Shown: positions 54,391 to 63,139 of the stretch, piece by piece
Position numbering within the stretch: the first letter of the stretch is position 1
Layout: each line of letters begins with the position of its first letter
Assembly (NCBI GenBank): GCA_025930755.1
Contig: JAICOJ010000009.1
Span: forward strand, 1 to 64,000
From: Gemmatimonadaceae bacterium
GTDB taxonomy: Bacteria; Gemmatimonadota; Gemmatimonadetes; Gemmatimonadales; Gemmatimonadaceae
DNA length: 64,000 nt
Direction of reading: 5' to 3'
Notes under the pieces: generated by a model
Seen by the model: only the letters and a program-made list of their open reading frames with translations
What the model was told of the DNA's origin: nothing
Databases searched by the model: none
Made by a program: the position numbers and the translations under genes

Positions 54391-56013
54391 GTGCCGCAGA
54401 CACGACGCGAATTCATCACGCAAGCCGCGGCCGCGAGCGCCGCCATCGGAATCGCCGGATGCGCGCCGGCCACCGTTTCTCCCCCTGCTCCCGCGCCGTC
54501 GCCCGCTGCTGCCGCTGGTGACCCTACCTTCAAGGACCTGGCCATGCTGGCGCTCGACGCGGCGAAGTCCGCCGGCGCGAGCTACGCCGACATTCGCATC
54601 AGCCGAAATCGGAATCAGGCCATCTTCACGCGCGAGCAGCGCGTGCAGAATCTCGTCGACAACGAGACCTTCGGCTTTGGGGTGCGGGTGCTCGTCGAGG
54701 GCGCGTGGGGGTTCGCGGCCAGCCGCGATCTCTCGCGCGAAGAGGTCGCGCGCGTGGCGCGGCAGGCGGTCACGCAAGCACGCGCAAATCGGACCACGAT
54801 GGTGCGCCCGGTCACGCTTGCTCCCGTCACGCCGACGCCCGATGGATCGTGGCGGAGTCCCGCGCGCATCGACCCCTTCGACGTTCCGGTCGAGGAGAAG
54901 GCCGCGCTCCTCCTCGCCGCGAATGCGGCGGCCCTCGGTGTCCAGGGTGCCCGGTTCGTCAACTCCCAGATGTTCTTCCTGCGCGAAGAGAAGACGCTGG
55001 CAACGACCGACGGCACCTACGTCGTGCAAACGATCTTCCGCGCGCAGCCCTCGATGACCGTCACCGCGGTCGCGTCCGGCGATTTTCAGACGCGCCAGTC
55101 GAACGATGTGCAGCCGATGGGCAGGGGCTACGAGCACGTGATCGACGCGAAGCTCGTCGAAAACGCGCCGCGGTGGGCCGAGGAAGCGGTGAGAAAGCTG
55201 TCGGCGAAACCGGTGGAAGTGGGGCGGTACGATCTGATTCTTCACCCCTCGCATCTCTGGCTCACCATCCACGAGTCGATCGCCCATCCCACCGAGCTCG
55301 ACCGCGCGATGGGATACGAGGCGAACTACGCCGGAACCTCGTTCGTCGCGCCGCCGGAGAAAATGCTCGGCAGCCTCAAATACGGGCCCGAGTTCATGAA
55401 CGTGCAGGGCGATCGGTCGCAGTCGGGCTCGCTCTCCGCCGTCGGGTGGGACGATGAGGGCGTGCGGCCGGAAGAATTCCTCATCATCAAGAACGGAGTC
55501 TTCAACGATTACCAGACCACGCGCGAGCAGGCGCCGTGGCTCCAGTGGTGGTATTCGCGGCAGAACCAGGAGACGCGCTCGCACGGATGCTCGTACGCAC
55601 AGTCGTGGGCCGATGTGCAGTTCCAGCGCATGCCGAACGTATCGCTCCTTCCTGGGGAGCAGAACCACTCGTGGGACGACCTCATCGCCGCTACCGATCG
55701 CGGCATCGCCATCGTGGGTGAAGGCTCGTTCTCGATCGATCAGCAGCGATACAACGCGCAGTTCGGCGGCCAGGTCTTCTACGAGGTTCGCGGCGGAAAG
55801 ATCGTCGGCATGTTGAAGGACGTCGCCTATCAGCTCCGCACCCCTGAATTCTGGAATTCGATGGACATGATCGGCGGCCGCGATAGCTACATGCTCGGCG
55901 GCGCGTTCAACGATGGGAAGGGGCAGCCGAGTCAGTCCAACGCCGTGAGTCATGGCTGCGTGCCGGCGCGATTCCGGAACGTCAACGTCATCAACACGGG
56001 GAGACAGGCATGA
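54391..56013 (+). CDS. TldD-family metallopeptidase, Tat/lipoprotein signal (copy 1)
   Basis: TRREFITQAAAASAAIGIAGCAP (RR plus lipobox); HESIAH (HExxxH) in LTIHESIAHPTELDRA. Confidence 0.9.
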   Translation: MPQTRREFITQAAAASAAIGIAGCAPATVSPPAPAPSPAAAAGDPTFKDLAMLALDAAKSAGASYADIRISRNRNQAIFTREQRVQNLVDNETFGFGVRVLVEGAWGFAASRDLSREEVARVARQAVTQARANRTTMVRPVTLAPVTPTPDGSWRSPARIDPFDVPVEEKAALLLAANAAALGVQGARFVNSQMFFLREEKTLATTDGTYVVQTIFRAQPSMTVTAVASGDFQTRQSNDVQPMGRGYEHVIDAKLVENAPRWAEEAVRKLSAKPVEVGRYDLILHPSHLWLTIHESIAHPTELDRAMGYEANYAGTSFVAPPEKMLGSLKYGPEFMNVQGDRSQSGSLSAVGWDDEGVRPEEFLIIKNGVFNDYQTTREQAPWLQWWYSRQNQETRSHGCSYAQSWADVQFQRMPNVSLLPGEQNHSWDDLIAATDRGIAIVGEGSFSIDQQRYNAQFGGQVFYEVRGGKIVGMLKDVAYQLRTPEFWNSMDMIGGRDSYMLGGAFNDGKGQPSQSNAVSHGCVPARFRNVNVINTGRQA

Positions 56014-57383
56014 GCGCCCCCCGTTCGCTGCTCGAGCCTGCGCGCTATCTCAGCCGCGCCGAGGCGGAGGCGCTGGCGAAGCGCGTGCTCGCCCTCGCCA
56101 CGGCCGACGCAACCCGAGTCACGCTGCAGGGCGGAAGCCGGGGCAATACCCGCTTCGCGCTCAACCAGATCTCCACTGCGGGCGATGACTTCAATACGAC
56201 CGTCACGGTGCGCAGCCTCTTTGGAAAGCGCAGCGCGAACGTCACCACGAACAAGCTGGACGACGCGGGCCTGCGCTACGCCGTCGAGACTTCCGAGCGG
56301 CTCGCGAAGCTCGCCCCCGAAGATCCCGAGGAAATGGGCGAGCTGGATCCACAGCAGTACGCCGAGTCCCGGTCGTGGAGTGACGCCACGGCGTCGCTCG
56401 ATCCCGCCGCCCGTGCCGACGCCGTGCGTGCGATCACGCAGGCGACGAGCGCCGCGGGATTGCACGGCACCGGCTACCTCGAGACGAACGCGGGATCGTT
56501 CGCGGTCGCGAATTCGAAGGGGCTGTTCGCGTACGCGCGCGGAACCGGGGCGGCGCTCACGACGACCGTCCGCACGCCCGACGGCAATGGCTCGGGATGG
56601 GCGGGTGCCGCGCATAACGATTGGTCGCGGCTTCGCCCCGCCGAGCTCGGCGCGCGCGCGATCGAGAAGGCGCGACGGTCTGCCAACCCGGTCGCGATCG
56701 AGCCGGGACGCTACACGGTCGTACTCGAGCCCACCGCCGTCGGTAATCTCGTGCAGAACATGGGCTTCGCGCTCAACGCACGAAACGCCGACGAAGGCCG
56801 GTCCTTTTTCTCGAAGCAGGGCGGCGGCAACAAGATCGGAATGAAAATCGTCGACGAGCGTGTCACGATCGTGTCCGATCCGCTCGATCCCGAGGCGCCG
56901 GCGAACACGTTCAACAACGAGGGGCTGCCCACGGCGCGCACGGTCTGGATCGAGAACGGGGTCGTCCGCAACCTGGCCTACGATCGGTTCTGGGCGCAGA
57001 AGATGGGGAAGCAACCGCTGCCCTTCGTCGCGTCGCTGTCGATGAGTGGCGGCACCGCCACGATCGAGGAGCTGATCGCCTCCACACAGCGCGGAATTCT
57101 CGTGACTCGCTTCTGGTACATCCGGCAGGTCGATCCGCGGGTGCTCCTCGTCACCGGTCTCACGCGCGACGGCACGTTCCTCATCGAGAACGGGAAGATC
57201 ACCAACGCGGTGAAGAATCTGCGCTTCAACGAGTCCCCGATTTTCATGCTGAACAACGTCGAGGCCATGGGACGCCCGGTGCGTGTGAGCGCATCGGAGA
57301 GCGGCAGCCCCGGCGTCGCCGTTGTCGTCCCGCCCCTCAAGGTGCGTGACTTCAACTTCACCAGTCTCAGCGATGCGGTCTAA
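56010..57383 (+). CDS. TldE/PmbA-family protein (copy 1)
   Basis: GGSRGNTRFALNQISTAGDDFNTTVTVRSLFGKRSANVTTNKLDD..IEPGRYTVVLEPTAVGNLVQ; ATGA overlap; no signal peptide. Confidence 0.88.
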   Translation: MSAPRSLLEPARYLSRAEAEALAKRVLALATADATRVTLQGGSRGNTRFALNQISTAGDDFNTTVTVRSLFGKRSANVTTNKLDDAGLRYAVETSERLAKLAPEDPEEMGELDPQQYAESRSWSDATASLDPAARADAVRAITQATSAAGLHGTGYLETNAGSFAVANSKGLFAYARGTGAALTTTVRTPDGNGSGWAGAAHNDWSRLRPAELGARAIEKARRSANPVAIEPGRYTVVLEPTAVGNLVQNMGFALNARNADEGRSFFSKQGGGNKIGMKIVDERVTIVSDPLDPEAPANTFNNEGLPTARTVWIENGVVRNLAYDRFWAQKMGKQPLPFVASLSMSGGTATIEELIASTQRGILVTRFWYIRQVDPRVLLVTGLTRDGTFLIENGKITNAVKNLRFNESPIFMLNNVEAMGRPVRVSASESGSPGVAVVVPPLKVRDFNFTSLSDAV

Positions 57384-59017
57384 TGACTGACCGGCGAGAG
57401 TTCCTCAGACACGGCTCCCTTGCTGCCGCCGCGCTGTGGACCGGCGCCTGCGCGAGCGGTGCCCCCGCGACGGTGCCGGCGCCGACCCGGACTCCGCAGC
57501 CCACTCGACCCACCGACGTCGAGGTGCCGACCCGCGAGCTCATGATGCGGGCGCTCGACGCCGCTCGCGATGCGGGCGCGGGCTACGCGGACGTTCGCAT
57601 CGGCCGATACCGGAACAACTTCATCGTCACCCGCGAGCAGCAGATCATCAACGTCGTCGATACCGATTCCATCGGGTGCGGCGTTCGAGCGCTCGTCGAT
57701 GGAACCTGGGGCTTCGGCGCCACGCGCACGCTCACCGCCGATGCGGTTGCGGCGGCCGCGCGAGAGGCGGTCGCCATCGCGAAGGCGAGCCGGATCGCCC
57801 GCGATCGGCCCGTCGAGATGGCCCCCACCGAAGTGCACCGGAACGTGACCTGGAAGAGCAGCTACGAGATCGACCCGTGGACGGTGCCGATCGAGCAGAA
57901 GGTCGACCTGCTCCTCCGCGCCAATGCCGAGGCGCTCAAGGTTCCGAACGTCAAGTACGTCTTCAGCGTCATGTACTTCGTCAAGGAAGACCGGCATTTC
58001 GCGAGCACGGAGGGATCGCTCATCGACCAGACGCTCATTCGCAGCTGGGTCCCGATGCAGATCACCGCGGTCGCGCCGGACTTCTCCGATTTCCAGAATC
58101 GCTCCAGCGTGGTGCAGCCGGCGGGGCGCGGATACGAGTACGTGCTCGCCCAGGACATCGTCGGCAATGCGCCGAAGTGGGCTGAAGAGGCGGCGGCGAA
58201 GCTCAAGGCGAAGCCGGTGGAGGTTGGCAAGTACGATCTCATCCTCCACCCCTCGCACCTCTGGCTCACCATTCACGAGTCGATCGGGCACCCGACGGAG
58301 CTCGACCGGGCATTGGGCTACGAGGCGAACTACGCCGGAACGTCGTTCCTCGCGCCGCCGGAGAAGATGCTCGGCAAGCTCAAGTACGGGCCCGAGTTCA
58401 TGAACGTGCAAGGCGATCGCTCGCAGCCGGGCGCCTGTGCGACCATCGGCTACGACGATGAAGGGGTGAAGCCCGAAGACTTCCTCATCGTCAAGAACGG
58501 CATCTTCAACGACTACCAGACCACGCGCGAGCAGGCCAACTGGCTCAAGTGGTGGTACGACCAGCAGAACGTGACGCCGAGGTCGCACGGCTGCTCCAAC
58601 GGCGACTCCTGGGCGAGCATTCAGTTCCAGCGCATGCCTAACGTGTCGCTGCTCCCGGGTGAGCGCGACATCGGGTGGGAGGAGATCATCGCCGACACGG
58701 ACCGCGGGATCGCGATCGTCGGCGACGGCTCCTTCTCGATCGATCAGCAGCGCTACAATGCGCAGTTCGGTGGGCAGGTGTTCCACGAGATCCGCGGCGG
58801 CAAGATCGTCGGGATGTTGAAGGACGTCGCCTACCAGATGCGAACCCCCGACTTCTGGAACGCGATGGACATGATTGGCGGGCGCCGCAGCTACGAGCTC
58901 GGGGCCAGCTTCTTCGATGGCAAGGGTCAGCCGCCGCAGATCAACGCGGTGAGTCACGGGTGCCCGCCCGCACGCTTCCGTCAGATCAACGTGATCAACA
59001 CGGGGAGGAAAGCGTGA
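57383..59017 (+). CDS. TldD-family metallopeptidase, Tat/lipoprotein signal (copy 2)
   Basis: MTDRREFLRHGSLAAAALWTGACAS; LTIHESIGHPTELDRALGYEANYAGTSFLAPP; TAATG overlap. Confidence 0.9.
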   Translation: MTDRREFLRHGSLAAAALWTGACASGAPATVPAPTRTPQPTRPTDVEVPTRELMMRALDAARDAGAGYADVRIGRYRNNFIVTREQQIINVVDTDSIGCGVRALVDGTWGFGATRTLTADAVAAAAREAVAIAKASRIARDRPVEMAPTEVHRNVTWKSSYEIDPWTVPIEQKVDLLLRANAEALKVPNVKYVFSVMYFVKEDRHFASTEGSLIDQTLIRSWVPMQITAVAPDFSDFQNRSSVVQPAGRGYEYVLAQDIVGNAPKWAEEAAAKLKAKPVEVGKYDLILHPSHLWLTIHESIGHPTELDRALGYEANYAGTSFLAPPEKMLGKLKYGPEFMNVQGDRSQPGACATIGYDDEGVKPEDFLIVKNGIFNDYQTTREQANWLKWWYDQQNVTPRSHGCSNGDSWASIQFQRMPNVSLLPGERDIGWEEIIADTDRGIAIVGDGSFSIDQQRYNAQFGGQVFHEIRGGKIVGMLKDVAYQMRTPDFWNAMDMIGGRRSYELGASFFDGKGQPPQINAVSHGCPPARFRQINVINTGRKA

Positions 59018-60408
59018 GCGCCCCGAAGCGGTTGATTCCCGCCACGCCACGCCACGCCGCGGTGGCGAACGCGAACGTCCTCACGCGCGACGAGGCGCAG
59101 GCGATCGTTGGGCGCGCGATCGGATTCTCGAAGGCCGAGTCGGTGCGCGTCACCATCGACAGCAGCTATCAGGGGAACGTTCGCTTCGCGGCCAACCAGA
59201 TGAGCACCTCGGGCGGGGTGATCAATGCGAACGTCGTCATCGAGAGCGCGTTCGGTCCCAAGCACGCCGCCGTCACGACCAACGATCTCTCCGATGAGGC
59301 GTTGCGCCGGACCGTCGAACAGTCGGAGGTGCTCGCGCGCCTCGCGCCCGACGACCCGGAGTCGATGCCGCCCCTCGGTCCGCAGCAGTACGCGACGGTC
59401 CAGGGCTGGTTCGACGGGACGGCCAATCTCACCCCCGACGATCGTGCCCGGGCCGCCCTCACGGCGTTAGGTCCCGCGCGCGACGCCAGGGATCTCGCGG
59501 CCGCCGGCTACATCGTCACCTCGGCGCAGTCGAACGCCATCGGCAACAAGGCGGGGCAGTTCGCGTATCACCGGTCGACCACGGCGAACTACACGCTGAC
59601 GGTCCGCACGTCTGACGGTACGGGCTCGGGGTGGGCGGGGGCCGACGACAACGACTGGTCGAAGATCAACTTCGCCGAGGTGAGCAAGCGCGCCATTGAC
59701 AAGGCGCGCCTCTCGCGCAGCCCGGTCGCGATCGAGCCAGGGCGGTACACCGTGATCCTCGAGCCGCAGGCCGTGGCGGATCTCGTCCAGCTGCTCGTGT
59801 TCTACGCCGACGCGCGCTCCGCGGATGAAGGCCGCAGCCCGTTCGTCAAACAGGGCGGTGGCAACAAGATCGGTGAAAAGCTCGTCGACTCGCGCGTGAC
59901 ACTGATCTCCGATCCCACGGATCCCGATCTGTCGTCCCAGCCCTACGACGGTGACGGGCTGCCGTTAGGCCGCCAGGTCTGGATCGAGAACGGCGTCTTG
60001 AAGCAGCTGTACTATTCGCGGTTCTGGGCCCAGAAGAGCAACACGACGCCCACGGGATTCCCGAGCTCGGTCAAAATGCTGGGCGGCACCGCGTCGCTCG
60101 ACGACATGATTCGCTCCACCCCGCGCGGCGTTCTCGTGACGCGGCTCTGGTACCTTCGCGAGGTCGACCCGCGCACCGTGCTCTACACCGGGCTCACGCG
60201 GGACGGCACGTTCCTCATCGAGAACGGCAAGATCGCCAAGGCGATTCGCAATCTGCGGTTCAACGAGTCGCCGCTGTTCATGCTCAACAACCTGGAGATG
60301 CTGGGGCGGCCGATGCGCGTGGCGGGCACGGAGGCGGGAGGTGCCGTGGTGATGCCACCGATCAAGGTACGGGACTTCAACTTCACGAGCCTGTCCGAAG
60401 CCGTCTGA
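59014..60408 (+). CDS. TldE/PmbA-family protein (copy 2)
   Basis: GTG start overlapping TGA; SVRVTIDSSYQGNVRFAANQMSTSGG..IEPGRYTVILEPQAVADLVQ. Confidence 0.88.
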   Translation: MSAPKRLIPATPRHAAVANANVLTRDEAQAIVGRAIGFSKAESVRVTIDSSYQGNVRFAANQMSTSGGVINANVVIESAFGPKHAAVTTNDLSDEALRRTVEQSEVLARLAPDDPESMPPLGPQQYATVQGWFDGTANLTPDDRARAALTALGPARDARDLAAAGYIVTSAQSNAIGNKAGQFAYHRSTTANYTLTVRTSDGTGSGWAGADDNDWSKINFAEVSKRAIDKARLSRSPVAIEPGRYTVILEPQAVADLVQLLVFYADARSADEGRSPFVKQGGGNKIGEKLVDSRVTLISDPTDPDLSSQPYDGDGLPLGRQVWIENGVLKQLYYSRFWAQKSNTTPTGFPSSVKMLGGTASLDDMIRSTPRGVLVTRLWYLREVDPRTVLYTGLTRDGTFLIENGKIAKAIRNLRFNESPLFMLNNLEMLGRPMRVAGTEAGGAVVMPPIKVRDFNFTSLSEAV

Positions 60409-60493
60409 GACGTGGGCGGGCCGCAGACCCGCCACACTCGCCGACCCACCGGGGGATCGGCGGTTCCCTCACTCCTTCAACGGAGAAGAACCA

Positions 60494-60625
60494 ATGCCTG
60501 CGAGGAAAAAAGGCGCGAGAAAGGGCGGTCGGAAGTCGACGCGCAAGTCCACGCGGAAGAAAGGCGGCGCCCGCAAGGGCGGCGCCCGGAAGGCCACACG
60601 GAAGCGCTCGCGCCGGAAGATGTAG
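60494..60625 (+). CDS. 43-aa extremely basic small protein (histone H1-tail-like)
   Basis: ATG..TAG translates MPARKKGARKGGRKSTRKSTRKKGGARKGGARKATRKRSRRKM; absent from ORF track (<60 aa); followed by terminator. Confidence 0.75.
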   Translation: MPARKKGARKGGRKSTRKSTRKKGGARKGGARKATRKRSRRKM

Positions 60626-60643
60626 GCACCTGGTGAAACATAA

Positions 60644-60668
60644 GGGCCGGCGATGTCGCCGGCCCTTT
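60644..60668. terminator. Bidirectional hairpin terminator
   Basis: gggccggcgatgtcgccggccctttg. Confidence 0.8.
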
Positions 60669-60684
60669 GTCCATCGATCACCGG

Positions 60685-61665
60685 CTAGCGGGCATAACGA
60701 GCCGCCGCCAGCTCGACGATGCGCTCGATGAGGGCGTCGTAGTCCAGCCCCCCGCGCGCGGCCGCCCGCGCGAATTCGCTCTCCCGCTCGAGATAGCAGT
60801 TGGGATTCACCTCGATGACGAAGATCTCCCCGGCCTCCGTCACGCGAAGGTCGATGCGCCCGTAGTCGCGCAGCCGCAGCGCGTGGAACGCATCGACGGC
60901 GGCTTTGTGGAGCCGCTCGGTCAGTTCCTCGGACAGGTCGTCCGGAAAAATCGACGTCGTGCCCTCGAACTCCGCGCCCCCGCCCGCGTCGTCGCCCCAC
61001 TTCGCTTCCCAGCTCGCCATTCGCGGACGGTCCTTCGGAAACTTCGAGAAATCCAGCTCGATCACCGGAAGCGCACGCGCGTTCGCGTTTCCGAGCACGC
61101 CGACGTAGAACTCGCGTCCGTCGATGAACTCCTCGACGAGCACCGGCTGCTCGAACTCGCTCTGCAGAGCATCCATCTGCTCGAGGAGCTGCTTGAGGTC
61201 GCGTACGACCGAGGCGCTCGTGAGGCCGACCGACGCGTCTTCCTGCGGCGGCTTCACGATCACAGGGAAGTGCAGCTCCTCCGCCCAATCCAGGGCCCCG
61301 CGATAGACCGTGGCGAAGCGTGGCGTGGTGATGCCGTGGAAGGTCAGCATCTTCTTCGCGAGAATCTTGTCGCCGGCGAGGATGAGCCCGGCGGGACTGG
61401 ACCCCGTGTACCGCATCCCCATGAGATTGAGGAGCGCCGCGACGTTCGACTCCAGCGCGCTCTTTCCCTGAAACGACTCGGCGATGTTCACGATGAGGTC
61501 GGGCTCCCACTGGCGAAGCGCGCTCACGAGCGGCTCCACCCGCTTGTCGACCTCCACCGGCTGCACCTCGTGCCCCAGACGGCTGAGCGTGTCCGACAGC
61601 TGACCGAGCACGGGGTCGGTCGGCGCCTCGGCCGCCTCGCGTGTGTGCAACAGAGCGATTTTCAT
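60685..61665 (-). CDS. ATP-grasp ligase (D-Ala-D-Ala ligase-like)
   Basis: MKIALLHTREAAEAP..DLIVNIAESFQGKSALESNVAALLNLMGMRYTGSSPAGLILAGDKILAKKMLTFHGITTPRF..VFVIEVNPNCYLERESEFA-type C-terminus. Confidence 0.88.
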   Translation of the reverse strand: MKIALLHTREAAEAPTDPVLGQLSDTLSRLGHEVQPVEVDKRVEPLVSALRQWEPDLIVNIAESFQGKSALESNVAALLNLMGMRYTGSSPAGLILAGDKILAKKMLTFHGITTPRFATVYRGALDWAEELHFPVIVKPPQEDASVGLTSASVVRDLKQLLEQMDALQSEFEQPVLVEEFIDGREFYVGVLGNANARALPVIELDFSKFPKDRPRMASWEAKWGDDAGGGAEFEGTTSIFPDDLSEELTERLHKAAVDAFHALRLRDYGRIDLRVTEAGEIFVIEVNPNCYLERESEFARAAARGGLDYDALIERIVELAAARYAR

Positions 61666-62714
61666 CCGGCGCTTCGCTTCCGTCGTCCCAGTACGCTCGT
61701 GTAGCGGTAGTTCATCATCACCGCCGTCCCGAATGATGTCAGCTCGATGAGCGTCGCCGCCTCGAGTCCGGAAACGCGCAAATCCAGGATGTCCGCGCGG
61801 GCGGCGAGGAAATCGATGAAGGCCCGCAGGATCGTGGGACTCTCGCCCGTCCAGTAGGCAATGCGCCTGACGATCTCACGACGATGCCGTCGAAGGACGT
61901 CCGTCGCGCGCTCGCCCCGCGGGGCGACCGCCGACGACGCGAAGACCGTGCGGAGGTCGCCATCGAAATGGCGCTCATCCTCGATCGGAAGCCGCTCCTC
62001 GGCCGATCGATAGTGCTCCTCGACGGTGTAGTTCATCGCCTCCACGGGGAGGTCGTCATCGGTCGGCGCCGGAACGATCGGAATGGTCGATCCCACCTCC
62101 CGCATCACCGCGTCGACGTACTCGAGCTTCGCGAGCGCGGGCCACCCGGCGTAGTCGGTCCGCCAGTCGAGACCCGGGGTGAGCCACACCGCGAACGTCT
62201 CGGCGAAGTCTTCGTCGGGGTGCTTCTGCGCATACCATCCGAGAATGTGACGAACATGGTCCCGCGAGAACGGGTCCGCGCGGTAGCGTTCGCGATACGG
62301 GCGCGAGTACGGTCCGAAGAGCGCGTGCCAGTCCGACCGCTCGTAGAGGCGGTATGCATAGTTGAAGGCGTGGCCGGCCTCGTGGCGGAGATAGCGCATC
62401 GCGTCGAGCTCCCCTTCCACGTCGACCGCCATCTCCTCCTCCAGCTTCGTTAGGCGTGGGTCGGCGAGATAGAACGGCACTCCGATGAGCGGCGTGCCGT
62501 CCGGACAGCCCCACTGGTCGCTGAGGTAAACGGGCGGACGGAATGCGAGGCCGCGCGTCTCGAGCTCGCGGTAGAGTCGCTCCACGAGCTGCTCCACCAG
62601 CGTTCCGCGGATCGACAACCCGAGCTCGGAGATGCGTTGGGAGAGCAGCGAGCGGCGCTGTCCTTCCCAATCATCGGAGGTGTCGTGCACGCGTGCGTCA
62701 TGGGCAAGCGGCAT
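61662..62714 (-). CDS. Putative zinc-binding metallopeptidase (HExxH)
   Basis: MRYLRHEAGHAFNYAYRLYERSDWHALFGPYSRPYRERYRADPFSRDHVRHILGWYAQKHPDEDFAETFAVWLTP; ATGA overlap with ATP-grasp gene. Confidence 0.85.
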   Translation of the reverse strand: MPLAHDARVHDTSDDWEGQRRSLLSQRISELGLSIRGTLVEQLVERLYRELETRGLAFRPPVYLSDQWGCPDGTPLIGVPFYLADPRLTKLEEEMAVDVEGELDAMRYLRHEAGHAFNYAYRLYERSDWHALFGPYSRPYRERYRADPFSRDHVRHILGWYAQKHPDEDFAETFAVWLTPGLDWRTDYAGWPALAKLEYVDAVMREVGSTIPIVPAPTDDDLPVEAMNYTVEEHYRSAEERLPIEDERHFDGDLRTVFASSAVAPRGERATDVLRRHRREIVRRIAYWTGESPTILRAFIDFLAARADILDLRVSGLEAATLIELTSFGTAVMMNYRYTSVLGRRKRSAG

Positions 62715-62727
62715 ACCCTGAATGAAA

Positions 62728-62760
62728 CGAGCGCCGGAAGCGGTTCGCTTCCGGCGCTCG
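62728..62760. terminator. 15-bp-stem hairpin terminator/attenuator between the 50-aa ORF and the metallopeptidase
   Basis: cgagcgccggaagcg-gtt-cgcttccggcgctcg. Confidence 0.8.
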
Positions 62761-62776
62761 TCCTGCCGCGGAATGC

Positions 62777-62929
62777 CTAGGCAGCCTTTGAATCGGTCGC
62801 CGGCTCGGGCTCGGGCGCGGGTCCCCAGACGTACACACTGAACGTCGGCGGTGGCTCCTCGCGCGACCCGCGAGAAATCACGATACCCAGCGGCTCCTCA
62901 GCCGCGCGAATGCGCTTGGTCTTGGCCAT
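62777..62929 (-). CDS. 50-aa peptide, possible substrate of adjacent ATP-grasp/peptidase
   Basis: MAKTKRIRAAEEPLGIVISRGSREEPPPTFSVYVWGPAPEPEPATDSKAA; SD-like gaggtgtggg before ATG. Confidence 0.7.
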   Translation of the reverse strand: MAKTKRIRAAEEPLGIVISRGSREEPPPTFSVYVWGPAPEPEPATDSKAA

Positions 62930-62949
62930 CCCACACCTCGATGTAATGA

Positions 62950-62972
62950 GCGCCCCGGAACGGTCGGGGCGC
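62950..62972. promoter_or_regulatory. Leader hairpin upstream of the 50-aa ORF
   Basis: gcgccccg-gaacggt-cggggcgc. Confidence 0.45.
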
Positions 62973-63139
62973 GCCCTGATGCCCACGGGCGCATACCCTA
63001 GAAGCACCCCACGTGCCGTTCCGTTCCCGTTGTGTATCCAGCTGTGGAACAACGAGATACGAAAGCACAACAACTCCGGCGAGGTCTCCGGTGTTGCACT
63101 CCGACACGTCGACAATTGTAGAATTCGTGTCGTTCTACG

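Noticed and set aside
57380-59050. 556-aa minus-strand ORF opposite tldD copy 2 (likewise 54286-55953, 43351-44610, 49716-51089, 7216-8544, 4336-5688)
   Set aside because: Long antisense frames overlapping clearly recognisable genes; expected in high-GC DNA with GC3 bias.
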